Assembly (NCBI GenBank): GCA_004802725.1
Contig: SGPM01000004.1
Span: 297,613-361,612, forward strand
Reading direction: 5' to 3'
Origin: Antrodiella citrinella
Taxonomy: Eukaryota; Basidiomycota; Agaricomycetes; Polyporales; Steccherinaceae
DNA: 64,000 nucleotides
The notes under the pieces were generated by a model. The model was not told the origin of the DNA and made no database searches. It saw nothing but the letters and a program-made list of their open reading frames with translations. Shown here piece by piece: positions 56,036-64,000 of this stretch (within the stretch, counting starts at the first letter, position 1; every line of letters starts with the position of its first letter). Made by a program: the position numbers and the translations under genes.

Positions 56036-58374
56036 TCAGAGGATACTTGGCCACTTCAGCCTGAGACCATCCAACCACCTCATGTACAGCAGCTCTGCAA
56101 TAGGGGACTTGCGAGCGGCAGCTTCCTCGGGAGGTGGTACGACAGGTGATGAAACGGAAGGAAGGCCGGAGATCTCTTCTTCCTCTGTTACAACGAGGCC
56201 TTTGGCGGTCATCTCGCTTCTCCGGATGATGCGCTTGTGCGGGAAAAGACTGCGTGAGGTCTGGATGTGTTGCCGAATTTGGGGGTTCCTACAAGAACAT
56301 GGAGTCAGATAAACAGAAGTTACATGATGGGAAGTCACGCACTCATTGATACCACTGAGGATGTCCAATAGGACGTTATACGCCAACTCTGGATTTACAT
56401 CTCGGAGTTCTTGGAACCCTCTTGACAACATGCTCAACGACTCGATCTCCCGTGCATCCATGTCATCGCGTGTCGTCTGGATATCATTGTAAGTAAAAAC
56501 GTCAGCAGAAGATACACAAAGAACGACATACCCTCTCGAATATAGGCACCAGTACTTCATCCACCATCGCCCGTCCTGCCTTAGCAAACTCACTCGACCC
56601 TCGTTGATGCTCTTTCGAGGAGGTACTCCGAGGTGAGGTAGGCGGCGAAATCGACTCTTCGCTGTTCTCTCTACTTCTCAAACTTCCCACAAACTCTGAA
56701 CTCAACCTCAGCGACCTCACAGTGTCCACCTTCTTCACGGGCCTGATGGTATCCACGCCACTCCCCAAGTCTGCCTCAGCGAGGACGGTCCCGTTCTCCA
56801 CGTTATTCCGCATGGCGTACGACGACCGACGCGACCCTCGCACTGATCCTGAATACGCAGGCGGGGGTTCAACTCCTTCAGTGGATGACGGCGTCGAAGG
56901 GTCAGCGCTGCCGCCAGTGTTAGAGGATGCGCTGTCGGCAAGCAGTTCGGGAATATCTCTCTCTGGGATAGGCGAAGACACATTCCGAATGATGACTGTT
57001 GAGTGGCCAGCAGCTTGCGCATTCATGGTGATGGCCGCCAAACCTGAGGGAGGATCGCTGCCTTTCGTGGCGCCACTCGTGTCAATGGACTCGGGGACGC
57101 CGTACATAGAGTCTTCGTCATCGTAGTAGTCGTCAAGGGGCTCGAGGTCCTTCGCCATACTCCTGAACGAGCCCATAGCAGAGTTCGTCTTGATGGTATC
57201 GAAGTTCCACTCGCTTCGCATAGTGCCGTCCCATACACCACTGGCTCTGATCGTAGCTTGGTACATCTGGGGGCCGCGACCCGGAGATCGGTTCTTGAAA
57301 TCGGAGTACCGCTCGATAAGTTCAGTCAGGTAGGATGTCTTCCGTGCGCTTTTGATGAACTTGTGTTGCAACAACTGCTTGGTTGTTGGACGCTGAACAA
57401 AACACTGGTAAGCACAAGTCGTTCGTAAACTGAAAATTCACGTACATCAGCAGGATCCTTCGTGAGACAAAGAGATACGAAGTCCTTGAACGCGAGTGAG
57501 AAGGAACCTTCCAAAGTCGGCGGTTTGGCCTTTGGGATCAAGAACAGGACCCGCATGGGGTGATACTCTGCCAAAGGCGGCTCCCCCTTTGCCATCTCAA
57601 TCGCCGTGATACCCAAACTCCAGATATCTGCCTTCGCATCGTACCCCGCTTGCCTGATCACCTCAGGCGCCATCCAAAAAGGCGTGCCGACAAAGGTATG
57701 CCTCAAAGTCGTGGTCAATTGAGCGGCGACTCCGAAATCGGCAAGCTTGACTCTTCCTGAAGCAGAGAGAAGGACATTGGCTGCCTTGATATCGCGGTGG
57801 ATGGTGTTCTCGCTGTGGAGGTAGTCCAGTCCATTCAGGAGCTCACGGCAAATGACTGCGATGTGGGCTTCCGAGAAGATGCCAGCCTTGAGCAGGTCGA
57901 GGCAGGATCCGCCAGAAAGATACTCCATGACGATCCAGAGCTTGTAGTTCACCACAAAAGATCCATAATACCGTGTTACATACTCCGAGTCGCATTGCGC
58001 CAAGTTCGCAATTTCTTGCTGTATCTCGGAAATGTCATCGTCGGTGTCCTCCAGGTCTACGCAGAACCGATCCGTCAGCATCGGAGGGCCGATCACCTGC
58101 GACAGAACGTACCAATCTGCTTAATTGCCACAATTTGCTTCGTGTCGTTGTGGATAGCCTTATAAACCACACCAAAACTCCCCGTTCCAAGCTTGTCCAG
58201 AAGAGTGTACTGACTGGCAGGGTTGCTGCTGGGTATCGGGTAAGGCTCCTGTAGTTTCTGTCGTCGTTCCTGCACGGGCGAAGGCGGCGACGACTGCTGG
58301 GAACTGGCCTTGCTCTGTAAATCATGACCCTGATCAGACCGACTGCCTTTCTTTAACAAACGAGAGCCCGCCAT
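56036..58374 (-). CDS. GCKIII (germinal-centre/STE20-like) protein kinase
   Basis: Serine/threonine kinase of the group of MST3/YSK1 in animals and Kic1/Nak1/Sps1-like kinases in fungi, which acts in polarity, septation or MOR/RAM-type signalling. ATG at 58372-58374. Residues about 50 onward form the kinase domain: [20 protein letters not shown] (Gly loop), IVAIKQI (Lys), [31 protein letters not shown] (catalytic loop), [11 protein letters not shown] (DFG), [14 protein letters not shown] (activation loop) and [21 protein letters not shown] regulatory tail of about 400 residues is Ser/Pro-rich, with the C-terminal block [20 protein letters not shown] and [16 protein letters not shown]. Introns near 58058-58130, 57392-57450, 56487-56545 and 56286-56345. 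Single gene, about 690 residues. The exact fungal orthologue cannot be fixed without alignment. Confidence 0.93.
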
Positions 58375-59288
58375 CGCTCAGCATGCAGAGCTGCGAGGTA
58401 AAAACGGGCAGAATAAGGGTGAAGAGGGTGAAGATGGGGCGAGTGAACGGGAGTGAGGGATACCGTCCGACTCCCAGACGCGAAGAACGCTTCTGAGAGC
58501 ACACGTGGGAGCCCCACCCTAGTACGCAACGATTGAAGGCATGCCAGATAGCGGCACTACAAAATGATGATGACGGTTTAAACAGAATACAGCAGGAATA
58601 TTCCCGCGGATACCGTATTCGTACAGTAATGCTTCTAGGGAATGAAGAACAAGGTATGAGGGATCAACTGACCATGATGGGGCGTAAATGGTCGTGATGA
58701 GTTCGTTAGATTGCAATAGTTACTTTGAACACAATCGTAGGATGTAGTGAATGCGAGCGAGTGGAAAGCAGTGATAAGTTCAGAAGTTTGAGAGTGAAAT
58801 CGAGGGTGTCGGAGGGGTCTCGACTCTGCAAGGTGGTGGTGGCGCTGACCGTTGTCCTCTGGGCTCTGAATATTGTCAGAGGTGATTGCCGGAGAGGATA
58901 GTCTGGCGAAAACTCGCAAGACGACGATCAGAATACGAGATTGAAGACGACGACGAATGGGTCGAGGACAACGTGCACAGCGATGAGGAGGAGCAGGACG
59001 GAGTTGAGACGGCGGCAGGCTGACTTAAGTAAACAGGCGCGGTGACGTCTAATTGCAGGCGTAGTCAGCGTGCCCGCGTAAGCCTGCCAAACTCTTTTTG
59101 ATCATCTCAGCCCGCTCGCTCACTCTCTCGTCCAGAGACATTCTGCGGCGACTGACACACGTTTGAAGGAGACAGGATCGATGCAGCATATCATGTTCAT
59201 ATGTAGATGTGATGGCATGGCGCGAGTGGCAACAGTCGTATGCATACAGAAGAAATAAATGGCTTGAGAAAACCCGCTACACTGCATC
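58375..59288. other. Kinase promoter and RPL35 3' flank
   Basis: About 910 bases. Short frames on the minus strand (58519-58716 and 58635-58919) have no recognisable content. The region is plausibly the long leader/promoter of the kinase gene. Confidence 0.45.
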
Positions 59289-59841
59289 TCATGCCTTGAC
59301 AGCGAACTTCCGTGTGGGGAAGTGGATGTCTTTCTTTCGCTGCTTGAGGGTCTTCAATGACGCCTCGTGCTGTACGGAATAACACAACGTGAGTCAAGCA
59401 CATATGTGCCACAACGCATGCAATACTACGTACCTTGGTCAGACGTCTCCTGATAGCACGGGTCTTCTTTGCTCGGAGGTCAAGGGGAGCGTACTTCTTG
59501 TTCTTGTACAGCTCACGGAGGTTTTGCCGTGCCTTTTGGTTCATGACAGTCAATACGCGGGCAATGGATTTGCGCACGCCGTTGCTATATGGACAGAGAC
59601 GGGTCAGTCTTGCACAACTCCAGCAGAAATAGAGGAACGCACATCTTGGTGAGCTTCGACGCAGAACCACCAGCGATCTTCTGAACCCGCAGGCTCAGGA
59701 GCTCGGTCCGCAGCTCAATGAGTTGTTTCGACAAGTCATTCTTAGACCTATAAAATATCTGGGTCAGATTGCAACCTCAACGATAACTTGTGGAAAAACG
59801 CACTTGGACTGGAGCTCGTACGCCTTGACTTTTCCGGGCAT
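59289..59841 (-). CDS. RPL35: 60S ribosomal protein L35 (uL29)
   Basis: Component of the large ribosomal subunit next to the peptide exit tunnel. ATG at 59839-59841 ([20 protein letters not shown]). Then [87 protein letters not shown] and the terminal [10 protein letters not shown]. Three introns near 59748-59803, 59586-59643 and 59369-59433. About 124 residues, the usual size, highly basic. I saw no snoRNA boxes in the introns. Confidence 0.97.
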
Positions 59842-60536
59842 CTTGAAGTATGGGTCTACGAACACCAAAGAATTAGCGTTGTCGTTCCAACTGACCTATG
59901 TCATGCCTGTCTGAACGCTCCAATACGACCGTAGAAAGTACGGACAGCATTTCTGCTATACCGAGGATGTTTCCGACAGTGTTGGAACGTTCCAGAGGGA
60001 GCAAAGGTTGAGATATAAGGATATTTACCTTGAGGGATGTCGTAGGATGGGTCTGTACCCAGCCGCGAATGGACAGGATACCGTGGGTAAGTTGATCGGG
60101 GTACTAGTCAGTTCTTCAGCCACCACTCGCACGTTGGGCGCCTTACCCGATTTGGCAGGTCAGGTCACGCTGGCAAGTCGCTTTCCCGCTGTTGTGTAAC
60201 GCTCTTGGTATCCTTTCTGCCTCTCGGTCTGGCTTTTTGGCGTCCTGTTGCGGCCTAGCGAATCGAATGCCTTTCACGACCTTTATTGGCCTGCTCTATC
60301 TGAAACTGCTACGACCGAACGGAATGGGTAATATATTCTTCCAACCTGTCAAGTGGCCCCGAGCTTTGTCTATCTAACAAACATGCGGCGGACACAAGGC
60401 TAATGTCGAGGTCCTCGCGATGTCACTCGCAATTCCTCGCCTTTCTTCCCGCTCGCACCAGGTAAGACTCTGATCACCTTGACTCACCCCCGTATTAAAC
60501 CCCAGAATTTTCAGCATCGCACCCTAGAATCTTCAT
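59842..60536. promoter_or_regulatory. Divergent upstream region of RPL35 and the 60.5 kb gene
   Basis: About 695 bases. A possible non-coding leader exon of the plus-strand gene lies near 60419-60461 and ends at a good donor (CAG|GTAAGAC), with an acceptor-like CCCCAG at 60500-60505; its frame does not join the main frame. No other gene seen. Confidence 0.35.
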
Positions 60537-61167
60537 ATGAAATCGATGTCTTCTACCCCGACCTCAGCCGACTCTTCAGGTGTTCTCATCCCCACCCCTT
60601 GGGCTGATCACGAGGAACGTAGCTGGGCGCATGTCGATTCAGAGACCGTAGAAGCCATCCTCCACCACGACCTTCCTGCGGCCGAACTGTACAAGCTGGA
60701 CACCCGGCGCATCCTCGAGTCGCAATGGCACATTGTCGATCTCCAGGACTCTACCGTGTCCTTTCGCTCGGTTCCATCGGCCGTTCAGATTTACCAGACG
60801 CTCGACTCCCTGCTTATCCCTCTCAACATATATTTCTCCATTCTCTCCGTCCACGCTCTGAGCGCTGGCCAGTCGGTCTTCCTCCCGAGCTATTTCTTCC
60901 AATATCTAAACCATCTGGTCAAGATATCCGCGCAGTACAAATGGGACGCTGTCCTGCTGTACCACTTTGCATTCTTTGCGCGGAGAAGTAGTGAGATGCT
61001 CAATGGGGATTATAAGGGCTGGACTAGGATCGATGTCGATCTCATGGAGGAGTTACTCGTCCAGCATAGAAAGATTCCTGAGGTATGTTTTCCTCCATCC
61101 AGGTCTTCGATCTCATATCCTGCCCTTCTCTTCCTTCTAGACCCCTCGCTCCGGATGGAAGAAGTGA
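60537..61167 (+). CDS. Unrecognised protein of a multi-copy agaricomycete type, C-terminally short
   Basis: ATG 60537. An open frame of about 180 codons encodes PWADHEERSWAHVDSETVEA, FRSVPSAVQIYQTLDSLLIP, LNIYFSILSVHALSAGQS, YFFQYLNHLVKISAQYKWDA, VLLYHFAFFARRSSEMLNGD and YKGWTRIDVDLMEELLVQHR. A donor after IPE (GTATG at 61083) and acceptor CTTCTAG (61134-61140) give the short end TPRSGWKK and a TGA at 61165-61167; reading through instead ends at 61298 with a hydrophobic tail. The Y.W.AVL.YH.AF..RR..EM..GDY.GW pattern resembles proteins I recall as numerous in agaricomycete genomes, often near transposons and with a Cys/His knuckle after this block; that knuckle is absent here. Function unknown; the recollection is not checked. 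Confidence 0.55.
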
Positions 61168-61346
61168 TACGCACAGAGATTGGATCTGTATTATATGGTC
61201 TTATATGCATTGGGGTCTTGCTTTCTGTTTGGGATATGTATGGTACGAAGCAAAGAACAATCCTTCCGTGTAACATTGCTACAAATCATGACCCGTAGCT
61301 TTCCTGTATCATAGGTTCCTATATGCTATTATAGTAATGTCACAAT
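61168..61346. other. Short convergent intergenic region
   Basis: 179 bases between two convergent stops; the readthrough tail of the upstream gene would overlap its first part. Confidence 0.5.
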
Positions 61347-62153
61347 TCAAGGCTTGCATTCACTCGCATTCGAACTCGACGATTCCGAAGTACGCTTGCC
61401 CTTGACCTTGGTCTCCTCGATATTGTCCACTTTGACACTTTCCGCTTCCGTCTTTGAGACTTGAATGTCAGTATACATGGTCAGAAGTCGGGTGAAGTAT
61501 ATATTTCCTTACCTTCAAGCCTCCCTTCTGCAAGCTGTCGAAAAGTTTGTAAGCCAACTGCCTGATCCTCTCGATTCCGCGTCCATCATTCGGTCTGTTC
61601 GCGAGCCCCTGCTGAATCTCGACCTCATGCATGAACGCCGCCACATCTGCTAAACTCTTCCCGACCTCCCTCAACTGCAACCTGCATCTCTATCAGCACA
61701 TGAAACACCATATGAACCGTATATATGCGCCACCCACCTCGTCCTCTGCTTCTCCTCCCACAAATCCTTCACCACTCTCCTCACACCCTCCCCCTCCACG
61801 CCCTTCCTCTCCACGCCCCTCCTCATACCCTCCACGTCCCTCCTCATGCCCTCCACAAGCACCTTCACCCGCTCCTGCTCCTCCCTCCGCACGCTCGCCT
61901 CCGTCAACGCCGCCTTCAAGTCCCGCTGAAGCATAACGTTCGTCTCGTTCATCCGCGCCATCTGCGTGTGCAGACGGAGGAGGTGTCGGCGCACGGCGAG
62001 GTAGGGTACGAGTGCGATGGGTACGAGGACGGAGGTGAGGATGAAGATGTGGGTTAGGGGAGAGGTTGGGTAAGCTGGTCGTGTGCTTATGGGACTCGGA
62101 GGTGGAGGTGGTGGTGGGAATTCGTCCTTGCGGTGCGTTGGGAACGTAGACAT
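61347..62153 (-). CDS. Single-pass membrane protein with coiled coil; unrecognised
   Basis: ATG at 62151-62153. Residues 1-35 are Pro-rich (DEFPPPPPPPSPISTRPAYP), then one membrane span (IFILTSVLVPIALVPYLAV) and a long charged coiled coil: RHLLRLHTQMARMNETNVML, RDLKAALTEASVRREEQERV, then Arg/Gly/Val/Glu-rich heptads. After an intron (about 61684-61737) comes LREVGKSLADVAAFMHEVEI and IRQLAYKLFDSLQKGGLK; after a second (about 61451-61512) an acidic/Ser tail ending NASECKP. The second acceptor was chosen to keep the acidic frame. About 225 residues. No family recognised; topology suggests a small organelle-membrane or peroxisomal/mitochondrial anchor protein, which is a guess. Confidence 0.65.
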
Positions 62154-62553
62154 CGTGCTTGTTTCTGGTGTGTACTTGGTGTGCACTTCGCTGAACGGTA
62201 ACGACGTGTGCGATAGTGTAGTCGCTGAGAAACGCGATCGCCTCAAGCACCGGGCTCTGAGCTGAGCACTGCTAATTAGGTGAGGTCATTCTGCTTAGCA
62301 GATCTCATTTAGATAAGATTACCATCCAAGATGGCGTCATCATAAGCGTAGAGCATCTTAGCTATGTATACACACAAAAAAGAAATCTAAGAAGCAGGAA
62401 AGTACTAGATACACAGTGAAGAACATAACAGAGATGGGATGCGAAGATACAGCGGTTGTAACAATGCGAGAGCGAATGATGGGTGAGAGCAACAGAGCAG
62501 TAGAGTGCGAACCAAACAACGAAACGGAGATGAAACCAAGCATGACAGTAATC
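62154..62553. other. Intergenic region between two minus-strand genes
   Basis: 400 bases: 3' flank of the Gly/Trp-rich gene and promoter of the coiled-coil gene. No gene seen. Confidence 0.5.
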
Positions 62554-64000
62554 TTACTTGATACCGAACAATCTGCGCCAGAACCCACGCTTCTTCTTTT
62601 TCTCTGGACCCGGCAGGGACTTGTCTTGGGGAGGGGGCGGAGGAGACGCAGGCAGCCTGTAACGCAACACGATTAGTCTACGTCGAACCCTCGTGGCCTC
62701 CACGCGCACACCAACACCAACACAACAACAGAAAAAGACGCACTCATCCACAAGGACTGCAAGACCATCATCAACCTCGTCCACAATATCCTCGATATTC
62801 TGCTGAAACCTCCTCGACAACTCCGCCGGCACCGCGATCTTCTTCCGCCAACACGCAATGCTGCTCGTGGACTTGGACGGCAGGAAAATGAACACGACGA
62901 CGGTCTTCGCTGGCTTGTACGTGATCACGGATTCTTGGAGGATACGGTCCCACGTCGGCTGCAGGAGGTCTTTTGTGATCCAGTCGAATGTGGGGCGCGC
63001 CGCTCCCGATGTACGGACTTGAAAGTCGACATTGGTCATTAGAGCACCGCGTTTGCGGTAGGTCAGGAAGTATTGAAGCTGCAGAAAGCGATGCGTTCAA
63101 ACGCGTTAGATGGAGCCAGGAAAAGTGGGCAGGGAAAGGGACTCACACCGAGAGCTGCGAGATGATTCGACGCCACGTCGATCCAATTCATATACTTGAT
63201 AATACGTTGGTCCATCATTGGCGCAAACCCCCAATGAATTCGGTCCCTCGCCAACCTCGTCCGCCCATACATCGCCCTCTGCGCCGGCTTTATGGCCTCT
63301 CCATTCGACGAGTCAATCTTCTCGCCCTCTCTGTACGGCGCCAGCTCGAGAGTCGTCGTCCGCCCTGTCGCGATGTTCATCGTGTTGCTCGCCAGCCGCG
63401 GATCCATGTTCAAAAGCTCTGTTATCTCGTCTGGGGCCGGCGCAGGGGGCGGCCCGCTGTTGTGTCGTCGCTGTGCGTGGTCGTCGTTGGGAGTCTGCAG
63501 CTGGTACGAGAGGTCGGGACGTACGCGATGACCGTGCCGATCATGACTTCCCCCGCCACCACCGCCGCCGTCATCATCAGCGTACAAGTCGTCGTCATAG
63601 TCGTTGTCCCAGCCATTGTGCTCGAACTTGTCGTTCTCTCTGGCGTCCTCGTGTATCGGCCAAAAGCCGTTTCCTCCGCCCTTGTCGCCACCACTTTTAC
63701 CGCCGCCGCCGTACATCTCTCCCCAGCTGTCTGCGTGTTGCATCGACGATGCTCTGTGGCTATGACCGTGTGATTTCGATGTCTTGGACTTGGAATTCGT
63801 GCCGGAGCCTTGAGGGTCTCCCCAGCCGTCGTCGTAACCATGACCGCCGCCACCACCGCTGCCTTGCGGGTCACCCCAATCACCTCCGGCTCTGCTGCCA
63901 CCGCCACCACCGCCACCACCACCATCGCCCCAGCCATTGTCGTCCTGCGGAGTACCCCAGCCATCGTTCACAGGCTCGCCCCAGTCGTTCTTCTTTGACG
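62554..64000 (-). CDS. Gly/Trp-repeat protein with a conserved C-terminal domain, 5' part outside the window
   Basis: The frame enters from the right edge, so the start is not in the window. The visible N-terminal part is built of Trp-Gly units (NDWGEPVNDGWGTPQ, NGWGDGG, DWGDPQGS, DGWGDPQGS, DSWGEMYG, NGWDNDYDDD) in a Gly/Asp/Ser-rich matrix. The rest is an ordered domain: EITELLNMDPRLASNTMNIA, TTTLELAPYREGEKID, YGRTRLARDRIHWGFAPMMD, WIDVASNHLAALG, LQYFLTYRKRGALMTNVDFQ, FDWITKDLLQPTWDRILQES, VVVFIFLPSKSTSSIACWRK and FQQNIEDIVDEVDDGLAVLV. A Pro-rich linker and a basic end (KKKKRGFWRRLFGIK) follow. Two introns (about 63079-63146 and 62656-62744). I recall related agaricomycete proteins labelled as having a CcmS-related domain; unchecked. 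Function unknown. Confidence 0.7.

Noticed and set aside
59369..59803. snoRNA inside RPL35 introns
   Set aside because: Introns of ribosomal-protein genes often host C/D box snoRNAs, but these are only about 55-70 bases and lack paired C (RUGAUGA) and D (CUGA) boxes near their ends.
1..64000. CRISPR array, prokaryotic operon, rRNA or viral insertion
   Set aside because: No regularly spaced direct repeats, no rRNA motifs and no viral genes are visible; the DNA is intron-rich fungal nuclear sequence throughout.

Overview
ORGANISM. The window is nuclear DNA of a basidiomycete fungus, most likely an agaricomycete. Genes are close together on both strands and carry many short GT-AG introns (about 45-65 bases, up to roughly 160). 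The set of genes is that of a eukaryotic fungus (RFX factor, chitin deacetylase, fungal endopolyphosphatase, GT17 glycosyltransferase). Several predicted proteins match plant/animal/fungal core families and two others have a style typical of agaricomycete-specific membrane proteins. Order or species cannot be read from this stretch. A few N bases (33317, 35364, 35588, 35765-35766) show draft-quality sequence. LAYOUT. 0-9 kb: RanBP1 (-), p24/Emp24 (+), kinesin-8 (-), a GT17 glycosyltransferase (-) and dihydroorotase URA4 (+). 9-10.4 kb holds no gene I can support. 10.4-13.5 kb: a RING plus LON-substrate-binding-domain protein (+). 14.5-19 kb: glucose-6-phosphate dehydrogenase (-), divergent from a THOC5-like subunit (+), then a UBC8/UBE2H-type E2 (-). 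19.4-24 kb: a doubtful small gene and a run of three same-strand small membrane-protein genes, two of which are clear tandem paralogues. 24-25.2 kb is gene-poor. 25-33 kb: acetoacetyl-CoA synthetase (-), an unrecognised small gene (+), endopolyphosphatase PPN1 (+). 33-39.7 kb: RFX transcription factor (+), BFR1-like protein (-), NHP2 (-). 40-47 kb: an unknown polytopic membrane protein (-), a JMJD7-type JmjC protein (-) sharing a short promoter with an ELG1/ATAD5 clamp-unloader gene (+). 47-54 kb: bHLH factor, TFIIF alpha subunit and GPI-type chitin deacetylase, all (+). 54-64 kb: a long gene-free stretch, a GCKIII/STE20-like kinase (-), ribosomal protein eL/uL29 RPL35 (-), an unrecognised protein with transposon-like relatives (+), a single-pass coiled-coil protein (-), and the 3' part of a Gly/Trp-repeat protein (-) that runs off the window. 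HOW THE GENES RELATE. This is mostly conserved housekeeping chromosome: nuclear transport, ER-Golgi sorting, mitotic motor, pyrimidine and NADPH metabolism, mRNA export, ubiquitin transfer, polyphosphate turnover, H/ACA snoRNP, replication clamp unloading, Pol II transcription and cell-wall modification. There are no operons; shared control is possible only at short divergent intergenic regions (RanBP1/p24, GT17/URA4, G6PDH/THOC5, JMJD7/ELG1). I see no CRISPR array, no intact transposon, no tRNA or rRNA gene and no secondary-metabolite cluster. The parts least explained are the tandem membrane-protein cluster (20-24 kb), the frame-shifting alternative 3' splice sites at the end of the RING-LON gene, the partial WG-repeat protein at the right edge, and the 9-10.3 kb and 24-25 kb stretches.
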